NCBI RefSeq assembly: GCF_946482605.1
Contig: NZ_CAMLSE010000009.1
Location: 1-64,000, forward strand
Direction: 5' to 3'
Origin: an uncultured Dyadobacter sp.
GTDB taxonomy: Bacteria; Bacteroidota; Bacteroidia; Cytophagales; Spirosomataceae
Length of the DNA stretch: 64,000 nt
This document shows positions 42,925 through 50,711 of this stretch, piece by piece. Position numbers and translations under genes: made by a program. The notes beneath the pieces were generated by a model that worked only from the letters and a program-made list of their open reading frames with translations, was not told where the DNA came from and did not search any database. Positions within the stretch are counted from its first letter, which is position 1; each line of letters begins with the position of its first letter.

Positions 42925-43842
42925 ATGAAAAGGGAACTTCTCAAACCCCGTGTGTACCACTCCATTGCCGAAATGCAGCGAGCATTCGGCCTGCCACAGT
43001 CTTTGCATCCGCTGATCAGCCTGCTCGATTTCGATAAGGTGCGGATCACCGCCGAAATGTTGGCCGATACTTTTGCCATGGATTTTTATAACATCACCTA
43101 CAACGAATCGGCGGGCTGCCGGATGCGGTACGGGCAAACCACCTACGATTTTCAGGTAGGCGGGATATTCTTTTCCTCGCCAGGCCAACCGTTGACGGGC
43201 ATTCAGGTGGCCGAAACGACCCGAGGCTTTACCTTGCTGGTCCACCCTGATTTTCTGAGAAACTATTCACTGGACGCCAAAATCAAACAATACGGCTTTT
43301 TCTCCTACTCGGTAACCGAGTCGCTGCATTTGTCGGATAAAGAGAAGCTGATCATCGAGGGCATTGGCAAAAACATCGGTGACGAGCTCGAAACGGCGAT
43401 CGACGACCTGAGCCAGGATGTGCTGATTTCGCAGTTGGAGCTGATGCTGAATTACAGTCAGCGGTTTTACAAACGCCAGTTCATTACCCGAAAACCTATC
43501 CACAATGCATTGCTGGAAAAGCTGGACCTGTTGCTGAATAACTATTTCGACGACGAAACCGCCCTGCTCAAAGGGCTGCCGAGCGTTCAGTATCTTTCCG
43601 ACGAATTAAACGTTTCGCCCCGCTACCTGGGCGACATGCTCCGTGCACTGACCGGCCAGAATACACAGCAGCATATTCACAATAAGCTGATCGAAAAAGC
43701 AAAGGAAGTGCTGACATTCACCGACCTGACAGTCGGAGAAATCGCCTACCAGCTCGGTTTCGAACACCAGCAATCTTTTAGCAAGTTGTTCAAATCAAAG
43801 ACAAACTTTTCTCCCCTGGAATTCAGGGCGAGTTTTAATTGA
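42925..43842 (+). CDS. AraC-family regulator (paralogue 3 of the LGLPxPxHPLIS group)
   Basis: This 305-residue protein has HSIAEMQRAFGLPQSLHPLI, then CRMRYGQTTYDFQVGGIFFS in the sensor. The DNA-binding part reads VQYLSDELNVSPRYLGDMLR and LTVGEIAYQLGFEHQQSFSK. It is clearly related to the regulators at 31246 and 35175. It sits downstream of the SDR gene in the same direction, mirroring the SDR-AraC order at 36 kb. The ATG at 42925 is preferred over a GTG two codons upstream. The acyltransferase gene follows 157 bp later. Confidence 0.9.
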   Translation: MKRELLKPRVYHSIAEMQRAFGLPQSLHPLISLLDFDKVRITAEMLADTFAMDFYNITYNESAGCRMRYGQTTYDFQVGGIFFSSPGQPLTGIQVAETTRGFTLLVHPDFLRNYSLDAKIKQYGFFSYSVTESLHLSDKEKLIIEGIGKNIGDELETAIDDLSQDVLISQLELMLNYSQRFYKRQFITRKPIHNALLEKLDLLLNNYFDDETALLKGLPSVQYLSDELNVSPRYLGDMLRALTGQNTQQHIHNKLIEKAKEVLTFTDLTVGEIAYQLGFEHQQSFSKLFKSKTNFSPLEFRASFN

Positions 43843-43885
43843 GGCACTGGATTAACCGATGGGTTTCGGGTAGGAATTGGCAAAA

Positions 43886-43945
43886 TGTACCTGCCCCATC
43901 AACTTTTGTCCATTCTCTCCCCTATTTCAGCCTGCCAATTTTGCA
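43886..43945 (+). promoter_or_regulatory. Promoter/operator block shared with the hydrolase at 48074
   Basis: TGTACC at 43886 and TGTCC at 43907 lie 21 bp apart. They are followed by CATTCT and then TTCAGCCTGCCAATTTTGC. The block before the hydrolase at 47945 has TGTACA, then TATCC exactly 21 bp later, CATTCT, and TTCAACCTGCCACCTTTG. The TTTG within the last element may serve as a Bacteroidota -7-type box. Confidence 0.5.
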
Positions 43946-43999
43946 TTCAGTTTAAAGGACGCGGCGCGGTGCCGCTCCCTCACTTCAACTCAATGCATA

Positions 44000-45250
44000 A
44001 TGACAACACAACAGAACCGCACATTAGGTGCATTCGAAAAAACGTTTTGGCTGCTGGATCAAATTGATTCAAAAGACTTCTGCCTGGCTGCCGACATCTG
44101 TGGAACACAGCCCGTTGAAAAGTGGCGGAAAGCCATTGACATGGCTCAGCAACGCCATCCAAACCTTTCTGTAAAGGTGGTGCTCGACGAGCTGGGAAGA
44201 CCAACCTTGCAGCATGCAGACAACCTGCACATTCCGCTCCGTGTGGTGCATGCAGAGCAGAACTATCGCTGGGAACAGGAAGTTGAAAAGGAGCTTTCCA
44301 TAAGGTTCAACACAGCCGAAGGCCCATTGCTACGGGTTGTTTTGGTGCAAAAAACAGATCGCACCGTCCTGATTCTGGCTGCAAACCATACCGTGGCCGA
44401 CGGCACATCATTAAGCTATTTGACCCGGGATATATTACTTGCCGTTACCGGAAAGGAGCTCGAATTAATGCAGCCGCAAGTGTCTAACGATGAAACCCTC
44501 GGCCTTGGGGAAGATGTTCCTGCGCAGGTTGTTGAGAAGGTGCTCGAACTGAAAATGAAGACGGGTATGGTTTACCCATTGGTTTCGTCACACCGCTTTG
44601 CTGAAACCACAACCCACAACCTTCTGGAACGCGCAAGACAGGAAAATACAAGCGTTCATGGCGCCATTTGTGCGGCCGTGCTAATCGCTTCAAGAAAACT
44701 GCGTCCGGAATGGGACGAGACCAGAATGGAGCTGGTTTCGCCTGTTTGCACCAGGGCAGCGCTTGATCTGGACGATAACTTTGGGCTGAACATTACCACA
44801 CAATCCGTGTTCTTTGAAAACCAGCGACATTTATCCTTCTGGGATCTGGCAAGGTTGGCGAAGGCCGGACTCGGCGGGACCGGTTCTGTGGAATATACAA
44901 CGGGCTATCTGTCATTTTTCCGGGACCTGGTTTTCGGTCACAATGATATGCAGCAAATGCTGGATGCTTTGAAACAAGCATTTAACCACCACATTATGGT
45001 TACTAACCTGGTGCGGGTGAGATACAAAACTGAGTTCGGACCGTTGAAGCTCGAAGCCTTGTATGGTCCGATGGTTCGGTCTGGAAAGGGAATGGAGCAG
45101 ACGATCGGCGCATTGACAACCAATGGTTCGCTGGGCCTGACCAATACAAGCGATACGCCGATTCCTGGTCTGCTTGATGAAATGGAGCGAATTCTGGAAA
45201 AAGCTTGCCAGGAAAATGTAATTACGAAGACGGCATGTTCTTTTCGATAA
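44000..45250 (+). CDS. Standalone condensation-type acyltransferase (PapA/WS-DGAT-like fold)
   Basis: This 416-residue protein belongs to the CoA-dependent acyltransferase/condensation superfamily. The catalytic motif HxxxDG is present in ILAANHTVADGTSLS at about residue 135. Supporting features are the tandem fold halves, FNTAEGPLLRVVLV before the motif, and the late segment LEALYGPMVRSGKGMEQTIG. There is no carrier protein or NRPS module in the window, so it is freestanding, like PapA-type or O-acyltransferases that esterify a hydroxyl or amine. The start at MTTQQNRTLGAFEKTFWLLD was chosen, since residues upstream overlap the promoter block. Its 3' end overlaps the convergent HxlR gene by 29 bp. 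Confidence 0.8.
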   Translation: MTTQQNRTLGAFEKTFWLLDQIDSKDFCLAADICGTQPVEKWRKAIDMAQQRHPNLSVKVVLDELGRPTLQHADNLHIPLRVVHAEQNYRWEQEVEKELSIRFNTAEGPLLRVVLVQKTDRTVLILAANHTVADGTSLSYLTRDILLAVTGKELELMQPQVSNDETLGLGEDVPAQVVEKVLELKMKTGMVYPLVSSHRFAETTTHNLLERARQENTSVHGAICAAVLIASRKLRPEWDETRMELVSPVCTRAALDLDDNFGLNITTQSVFFENQRHLSFWDLARLAKAGLGGTGSVEYTTGYLSFFRDLVFGHNDMQQMLDALKQAFNHHIMVTNLVRVRYKTEFGPLKLEALYGPMVRSGKGMEQTIGALTTNGSLGLTNTSDTPIPGLLDEMERILEKACQENVITKTACSFR

Positions 45251-45584
45251 GCTCCCGTAAGCGCTGGTCATTCTGATCGCCCCACGCGCCGATCGCACCA
45301 ATAACGGGGATGAGTGATTTTCCGAAATCGGTAAGATAATATTCGACTTTGGGCGGAACGACCGGGTAAATGATTTTTCCGACCAGCTCGTGGTTTTCAA
45401 GCTCTTTCAATTGCACATTCAACACCCGGCGGGATGCATCCGGAATTTTCCGTTGCAGCTCGCTGGGGCGTTGGAAGCCCTGGTGAATGAACCACAGAAG
45501 CCTCATTTTCCATTTGCCATATAGCACTTCACCGATCAGGTCGAGCCCGCAATTCAAGTTGGGCATTGTCTTTCTTTCGTACAT
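45222..45584 (-). CDS. HxlR-family regulator
   Basis: This 120-residue winged-helix protein is MYERKTMPNLNCGLDLIGEV, LYGKWKMRLLWFIHQGFQRP, SELQRKIPDASRRVLNVQLK, with Cys12 as the usual sensor residue. It diverges from the SDR gene at 45714. A 22-bp perfect palindrome lies 34 bp before its start. The last codons overlap the acyltransferase gene on the other strand. Autoregulation and control of the SDR are likely. Confidence 0.9.
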   Translation of the reverse strand: MYERKTMPNLNCGLDLIGEVLYGKWKMRLLWFIHQGFQRPSELQRKIPDASRRVLNVQLKELENHELVGKIIYPVVPPKVEYYLTDFGKSLIPVIGAIGAWGDQNDQRLRELIEKNMPSS

Positions 45585-45618
45585 TCTGCAAATATAAACA
45601 TATGCCTCTGGTGGTTCA

Positions 45619-45640
45619 ATAGGGATAAATTTATCCCTAT
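45619..45640. promoter_or_regulatory. 22-bp perfect palindrome between hxlR and SDR
   Basis: ATAGGGATAAA at 45619-45629 is the exact complement of TTTATCCCTAT at 45630-45640, without a spacer. It is centred between the divergent hxlR and SDR genes. The size suits an HxlR dimer or pair of dimers. Confidence 0.65.
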
Positions 45641-45713
45641 CTGAATCGTAAATCCGTACTTGTCAGCGGTAACCATTGTGCTGAAATTTGTCCTAAACAA
45701 AACCAGCAAGGAC

Positions 45714-46502
45714 ATGGATTTCAATTTCGAAAACGAACTAAAAGACAAAATTGCGCTCGTAACCGGGGGATCAAAAGGCGCCGGAAAAGCCATTGCAGAC
45801 CGTCTTGTAAAAGCGGGCGCAACGGTAATCATTACCGCAAGAAATAATCCCGAAGAAAATGGCAACGGCGTTCATTTTATATCGGCCGATTTAAGCAAAC
45901 CCGAAGGCACCCAACAAGTGGTGGAAGAGATTCAAAAACGATTCGGGCGACTGGATATTCTGGTCAATAACCTGGGCGGCTCGGAAACGCCAGGCGGCGG
46001 CTTTGCGGTGCTCACCGACGGCCATTGGGAAGAATCCTTTCAAACCAATCTGCTGGCGCCCGTGCGACTAGACCGCGGCTTCCTGCCCGGCATGATCGAG
46101 CAGCGCGGAGGTGTGATCATTCACATTGCGTCCATTCAGGCGAAGCTGCCTTTGTACGATTCGACATTGCCTTACGCGGCAGCGAAAGCAGCTTTGGTCA
46201 ATTATAGTAAAAGCTTATCGAATGAAGTCACCCCAAAAGGCGTACGTGTGCTCACCGTTTCGCCGGGCTGGATCATGACGAGCTCGTCAACCCGAATGCT
46301 GGAACGCATTGCCGAAAGCTCAGGCGTCACGATGGAGGAGGCTGAAAAAAGCGTCATCGATGCATTGGGAGGCATTCCGTTTGGCAGAGCAGCCTGGCCG
46401 GAGGAAGTTGCCGAGTTGGTCGGTTTCTTGGTCTCGCCAAGAGCAGGCTATCTCACCGGGACCGAATACATCATCGACGGCGGCACAGTCCGCACGATTT
46501 AA
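45714..46502 (+). CDS. SDR oxidoreductase
   Basis: This 262-residue SDR starts at MDFNFENELKDKIALVTGGS, with the start preferred over one 18 codons upstream that abuts the palindrome. The motifs are VTGGSKGAGKAIADRLV, LVNNLGG in place of NNAG, IHIASIQAKLPLYDSTL, and Tyr-x3-Lys in LPYAAAKAALVNYS. It ends in YLTGTEYIIDGGTVRT. The branch includes bacterial 3-oxoacyl reductase-like enzymes and hydroxysteroid reductases. It is divergent from the HxlR gene and followed by a small NTF2-like gene that may be cotranscribed. Confidence 0.9.
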   Translation: MDFNFENELKDKIALVTGGSKGAGKAIADRLVKAGATVIITARNNPEENGNGVHFISADLSKPEGTQQVVEEIQKRFGRLDILVNNLGGSETPGGGFAVLTDGHWEESFQTNLLAPVRLDRGFLPGMIEQRGGVIIHIASIQAKLPLYDSTLPYAAAKAALVNYSKSLSNEVTPKGVRVLTVSPGWIMTSSSTRMLERIAESSGVTMEEAEKSVIDALGGIPFGRAAWPEEVAELVGFLVSPRAGYLTGTEYIIDGGTVRTI

Positions 46503-46582
46503 GCTAGCATTGACCACTTTACTTCATTCTCATTTTTTCAATACTAAAATCATTTGCTTAACAACATAATCCATTCATAATC

Positions 46583-46906
46583 ATGAAACTTCCTGAAAAC
46601 ATAGCAGGCTTTATCAAAGCACAAAATGATGCAGACAGCACCGCATTTGCCAGTTTCTTTACAGAACACGCAACCGTTCTCGACGAAGGCTCGTCCTACA
46701 CCGGTAGAGACGAAATCAAACATTGGATACAGGAGGCGACCGAAAAGTATAATATGCAAGTGACGCCCATTGATTTCACGCAAAATGGCACAAAAGGAAC
46801 GCTTTCAGTGGAAACAAGCGGCACGTTTCCAGGCAGTCCGGCAATAATGCATTACCACCTTGATATGGAAAATGCATTGATTAGTTCGTTGAAAATTACA
46901 GGTTGA
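46583..46906 (+). CDS. NTF2-like/SnoaL-fold small protein
   Basis: The 107-residue protein reads MKLPENIAGFIKAQNDADST, AFASFFTEHATVLDEGSSYT, GRDEIKHWIQEATEKYNMQV and ends LDMENALISSLKITG. This is the cone-shaped NTF2/SnoaL fold found in ketosteroid isomerases and polyketide cyclases. It may be a small isomerase or a ligand-binding protein. It lies 80 bp after the SDR gene on the same strand. Confidence 0.82.
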   Translation: MKLPENIAGFIKAQNDADSTAFASFFTEHATVLDEGSSYTGRDEIKHWIQEATEKYNMQVTPIDFTQNGTKGTLSVETSGTFPGSPAIMHYHLDMENALISSLKITG

Positions 46907-46995
46907 TAGCCTGTTACATTAGTTCACAGGATTGTTTCGCAAAAGTTTGGACCTTGGCGAAGCAATCCTGCGAACATTTCACTATAATTTAAAAA

Positions 46996-47925
46996 ATGAT
47001 CAGAAAATTGCGGTTCACATCGACAGTTGCAGGTTTAGTACTGCTGTGTTTCTCAACATTCATTTTTGCGCAAAAGGCAGATTCGGTGAACATTACCGAA
47101 CCTGCTCAACGGGTCAAAATTGCCCCTGAAAGTGTCTTTAAAATGTTCCGTGAGGCGGGGATTCAGCCAGTCAACCGCACACTGACATCGGCAGAAAAAG
47201 AAAAAGTGAGCAATGCATTTGCCTTGTTGCCACCGCTCCACCAGCGGATTTTGAAACAACATTTGCTCAGCATCAGCTTTATGGATAACATGCCCAACAC
47301 CGCATTGACCTCGCCGGTTGATCCGGTCGGCGGGATTAAAATGTTTAACATCACTTTTCGAAGCGGCTTATTGAACGAAAACGTTTCAGAATGGGCGACG
47401 TGGAAAGAGAATACTTGCTTTACGCCCGCAGCTGATTCGAGTTACCAGGTACGCGTGGAAGGCGGCAACTTGGACGCGATCATTTATGTGCTCCTGCACG
47501 AGGCCACGCACATTGTCGATGTGGTAACAGGGATTAGCCCGCATCCGGAAGATGCAGATGCAGTGGTGGAGCCGACAGCGTTCACAAAAGATATCTGGCG
47601 ACTGATGAATAAGCCCACCGAACCATACATTGATTCCCTGCTGGAACAAACGCGGTTCCGGAGCGGGAAGCCAATGGCGATGAGCCTCGCGCCGGATGTT
47701 TATGCGAAGCTTTCGAAAACGCCTTTTTCTTCATTGTATGCAATGGCTGCATGGTCTGAGGATGCCGCCGAGCTGCTCACGATTTATCACATGACCACCC
47801 GGTTAAAGCAACCGTTTTATGTGGTGGTTACCAAAAATAATGTGGAAGTGGCCCGGTTTGAACCCATGAAAAATCCGCTGGTCAAAGCGCGATTGGGTCA
47901 GTTAGCGGCTTTCTACCAGCCATAA
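46996..47925 (+). CDS. Exported HExxH-containing protein, putative metallopeptidase
   Basis: This 309-residue protein starts with a signal peptide (MIRKLRFTSTVAGLVLLCFS...IFAQ). The middle has IIYVLLHEATHIVDVVTGI, whose HEATH is an HExxH zinc-binding motif. The helix after it has DADAVVEPTAFTKDIW, and AAWSEDAAELLTIYHM could give the third, glutamate ligand about 90 residues later. That pattern would make it gluzincin-like. I do not recognise a named family, and the surrounding genes (SDR, hydrolase) give no clear partner. It probably works in the periplasm. Confidence 0.6.
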   Translation: MIRKLRFTSTVAGLVLLCFSTFIFAQKADSVNITEPAQRVKIAPESVFKMFREAGIQPVNRTLTSAEKEKVSNAFALLPPLHQRILKQHLLSISFMDNMPNTALTSPVDPVGGIKMFNITFRSGLLNENVSEWATWKENTCFTPAADSSYQVRVEGGNLDAIIYVLLHEATHIVDVVTGISPHPEDADAVVEPTAFTKDIWRLMNKPTEPYIDSLLEQTRFRSGKPMAMSLAPDVYAKLSKTPFSSLYAMAAWSEDAAELLTIYHMTTRLKQPFYVVVTKNNVEVARFEPMKNPLVKARLGQLAAFYQP

Positions 47926-47944
47926 TTTCATGTTACGGGAAAAA

Positions 47945-48005
47945 TGTACAAGGAGCTTGGACTTTTATCCATTCTTCCGCGCGGTTCAACCTGCCACCTT
48001 TGTAA
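47945..48005 (+). promoter_or_regulatory. Promoter/operator block shared with the acyltransferase
   Basis: TGTACAAGG at 47945 and TATCCATTC at 47966 are spaced 21 bp, as in the block at 43886. The following ACTTTTxTCCATTCT and TTCAACCTGCCACCTTTGT elements align with the acyltransferase promoter. The two genes are probably co-regulated. Confidence 0.5.
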
Positions 48006-48073
48006 TGTCAAAACAAAGCGACAATCTACTAACGGTTAGCGGATTAACTCAAAAACTTAAACTTACCACTCAG

Positions 48074-48979
48074 ATGAAAACTATTGCCCTGACTATCGCA
48101 TTCCTTTTCACTTTTATCCAAAGCCAATCTCTATTTGCACAAACACGCAAGCCCGCAGCATTGGGAAGAGAAGAATACATTGAGGTTGAAAAAAATGTAA
48201 AACTGCACGTGATCGACCTTGGTGAAGGCCAGCCCGTCGTACTCATCCACGGATGGCCGCTGAACAACGAAATGTATGAATATCAATACCAGTATCTAGT
48301 TGAAAAAGGGTTCAGGGTCATCGGCATTTCCCTCCGCGGTTTCGGAAAATCGGACAGACCTTATGGAAAATACGATTTCGATACTTTCTCCGACGACATT
48401 AAGGCGGTTTTGGAAAAACTGAAAATCGAGAATGCAACATTAGGAGGATTTTCAATGGGAAGCGCGGTAACATTGCACTTTATAACCAAATACAATGGGG
48501 CGCATATCAAGAAGTTAGCACTGTTCGGCGCAACCGGTCCATCATGGAAACAACGCGAAGGCCATCCTTACGGTATCACCGAGCAAGGCGCAATCGATCT
48601 GATCAAACAGACCAAAACAAATCGGGAGCAATTGGTAGCAGGATTTGGAAAAGCATTCGAAGGCCAGGAAGGCGGTCTTTCACAGGAATCGATCAAATGG
48701 TTGGAAAGCATCAACCTGAATGCATCACCATACGCTACTACACAGGCGATCAGCGCATTGGGTGACCTGGATCTACGCCCTGTACTTGGGAAAATTAAAA
48801 TGCCGGTTGCGATATTCCACGGTGTAAATGACAAATTGTGTGACTATGCTCAGGCTGAGCAGCTTAACAAAGTCATTAAAGGATCTTACATCGTGAAATT
48901 CGAAAAAGGCGGACATGGGTTATTTTTGGAAGAAATGGATAAATTCAACTCCGAGCTTGAAAAGTTTGCAAGAAACTAA
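48074..48979 (+). CDS. Exported alpha/beta-hydrolase (haloperoxidase/esterase-like)
   Basis: This 301-residue protein starts at MKTIALTIAFLFTFIQSQSL with cleavage after LFAQ. The longer upstream reading covers the promoter block and was rejected. The fold is shown by VVLIHGWPLNNEMYEYQYQY, VIGISLRGFGKSDRPYGKYD, the nucleophile GGFSMGSAV, and the late Asp/His in FHGVNDKL and GGHGLFLEE. It resembles non-heme chloroperoxidases, which in practice are esterases or lactonases. It ends in a strong terminator. Confidence 0.9.
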   Translation: MKTIALTIAFLFTFIQSQSLFAQTRKPAALGREEYIEVEKNVKLHVIDLGEGQPVVLIHGWPLNNEMYEYQYQYLVEKGFRVIGISLRGFGKSDRPYGKYDFDTFSDDIKAVLEKLKIENATLGGFSMGSAVTLHFITKYNGAHIKKLALFGATGPSWKQREGHPYGITEQGAIDLIKQTKTNREQLVAGFGKAFEGQEGGLSQESIKWLESINLNASPYATTQAISALGDLDLRPVLGKIKMPVAIFHGVNDKLCDYAQAEQLNKVIKGSYIVKFEKGGHGLFLEEMDKFNSELEKFARN

Positions 48980-48991
48980 CTAACAGATGAC

Positions 48992-49025
48992 GCCAGTGAA
49001 GCAAATCATTGCTTCACTGGCTTTT
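48992..49025 (+). terminator. Strong intrinsic terminator
   Basis: GCCAGTGAAGCAA and TTGCTTCACTGGC form a perfect 13-bp stem with an ATCA loop, followed by TTTT. It lies 12 bp beyond the hydrolase stop. Confidence 0.85.
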
Positions 49026-49073
49026 GGTCTATTTTGAAAAAAAGAAACCCTTCATTCACAAGCGTATTTAGCC

Positions 49074-49913
49074 ATGAGTACTGTTTTCAATAACAATTTA
49101 AAGACACTGGGATTGCTGCAAGTAAGCAAGGAGCAAACGGAGATCATCAACGGGCCAGCCTATAAAGAATACATCAAGATTCTCTATCTGCCCGCCGGCT
49201 ACAAGCTGCGGGTCGATTTTACGTGTTACGACACCCGGCAGGCCACATTGTTTTTTATCAGCCCCAATCAATACCTCGAACTGGAAATCGCTGGTGAGGA
49301 AAGTGGTTATTTCATTTTTTACAACCGCGATTTTTACTGTATTCAAATTCACGATCAGGAAGTTGCCTGCGATGGTTTGTTGTTCAACAACATCAGGAAC
49401 ATGCCCAAAGTGGAGCTCTTGGAAAAGGAAATCGCTTTTCTCGGAGGCCTGTTTAAGGAAATGATCGGGGAATTTCAGTTGAATGACAGCTCGCTGGAAG
49501 AAATGATGCGGACTTACCTTAAACAACTCCTCATCCGCGCAACGCGCTCCTGGAAACGGCAACATTTGACCCATGACGTCACTGACCAGCAAAGTGACCT
49601 GGAATTTTTCCGCAAATTCACCAGGCTTGTAGAGGAGTATTATAAATCCAAACACACCGTCGCAGATTACGCTGATTTTCTTTGCATGGCGCCCAAGACG
49701 ATCACGCATAAGTTCAACCGCTTACGGTTACCACAGCCTAATGAGGTAATTAAAAACCGAATTATCCTGGAAGCGAAACGCTTGTTAGTCCATACTTCGC
49801 TAACAGCAAAAGAAATTGCTTATGAACTCGGGTATAGTGACCCGGCATATTTCAGCAGGCTATTTCAGACGAAAACGGGTGAATCTCCATCGGGTTTTCG
49901 GGCAAACTTTTAG
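49074..49913 (+). CDS. AraC-family regulator
   Basis: This 279-residue protein has a cupin-like sensor with YIKILYLPAGYKLRVDFTCY and TLFFISPNQYLELEIAGEES, and a C-terminal AraC domain with VADYADFLCMAPKTITHKFN and LTAKEIAYELGYSDPAYFSR. It does not share the LGLPxPxHPLIS signature. It lies downstream of the hydrolase and its terminator. It is a candidate regulator of the acyltransferase and hydrolase genes that share a promoter block. Confidence 0.9.
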   Translation: MSTVFNNNLKTLGLLQVSKEQTEIINGPAYKEYIKILYLPAGYKLRVDFTCYDTRQATLFFISPNQYLELEIAGEESGYFIFYNRDFYCIQIHDQEVACDGLLFNNIRNMPKVELLEKEIAFLGGLFKEMIGEFQLNDSSLEEMMRTYLKQLLIRATRSWKRQHLTHDVTDQQSDLEFFRKFTRLVEEYYKSKHTVADYADFLCMAPKTITHKFNRLRLPQPNEVIKNRIILEAKRLLVHTSLTAKEIAYELGYSDPAYFSRLFQTKTGESPSGFRANF

Positions 49914-50333
49914 GCTTGAAACTGCTTTGAAAACAATTGTCGGAATCGCTTTATCATATGTGTAAATTATTCAGAAGCCTATGCAACTGCTTACATGTTG
50001 GCAGTCTCCTGAAACACCGCGACACTTAAAAGGCTGTCTATACTAACCTACGCTTTCTGTGTAGGTATTTCTAACGGAAGTGTGTCCAGAAAATTGACGC
50101 GAATCATCCAAAGCGAATTAGATTTGTCTAGCAATCAATTGAGATATGGAATTCAAATCGTATCGGCGGAATTTTACCTTTTTACTATATTTGCTTAGAC
50201 GTAAAGAATTTCAAAAGGCATTAAAACAAGCTAAAAGAATCGGCTACCGTTTCGGCTACCTATTCTGAAGAGAATTTCAAGTAATTGATATACAGGCATT
50301 TTAAAGATTTAAATCGTTCCCAGTGGATCACTG

Positions 50334-50359
50334 AAAGCGCCTAAAATGGACGCTTTTTT
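50334..50359 (+). terminator. Short hairpin with T-run in the 49.9-50.7 kb gap
   Basis: AAAGCG and CGCTTT pair around a 11-base loop, followed by TTTTTTC-type tract. The flank GATCACTGAAAGCGCCT resembles the hairpin region at 55944. From 49914 to 50333 there is no convincing gene. Confidence 0.45.
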
Positions 50360-50460
50360 CGTTTAGAAACGTCATTTTTTCACCGTTTTCGAAGATAAGC
50401 ATATCATTCTGATTCACTCTAGATCAAAGCATTCAGTAACCGGCTTTACTTACTAAAATA

Positions 50461-50668
50461 GGTACTGTAATCTTCTGGCTGTACGGACAAAAAGCAAAAG
50501 CAGACAGCAAAGTCTCCTATTTATGCCAGAATCACAATTGACGGTAAGTACACCGAAATCTCAACAGGCAAGAAAGTAAATCCGGCAACCCGGGACTTGG
50601 ATGTCAAGCAGGTCACTCCATCGGACAAGGTTAGTGGAAAGCAAAAACCCGTGGGATTAGTCCGGTGA
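50461..50668 (+). pseudogene. Arm-domain fragment of a tyrosine recombinase
   Basis: One frame reads TVIFWLYGQKAKADSKVSYL and stops. The next frame reads QTAKSPIYARITIDGKYTEI, STGKKVNPATRDLD, ending VGLVR and a TGA. SPIYARITIDGKYTEISTGK is the typical N-terminal Arm DNA-binding domain of Bacteroidota integrases. A frameshift joins the two halves. Neither the SAM-like core nor the catalytic domain follows, since the TonB receptor gene begins on the other strand. Confidence 0.75.
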
Positions 50669-50711
50669 TCGGATCGCTACCACAGGCGTTCCCGTTTCCC
50701 TCCCCGAGGGG

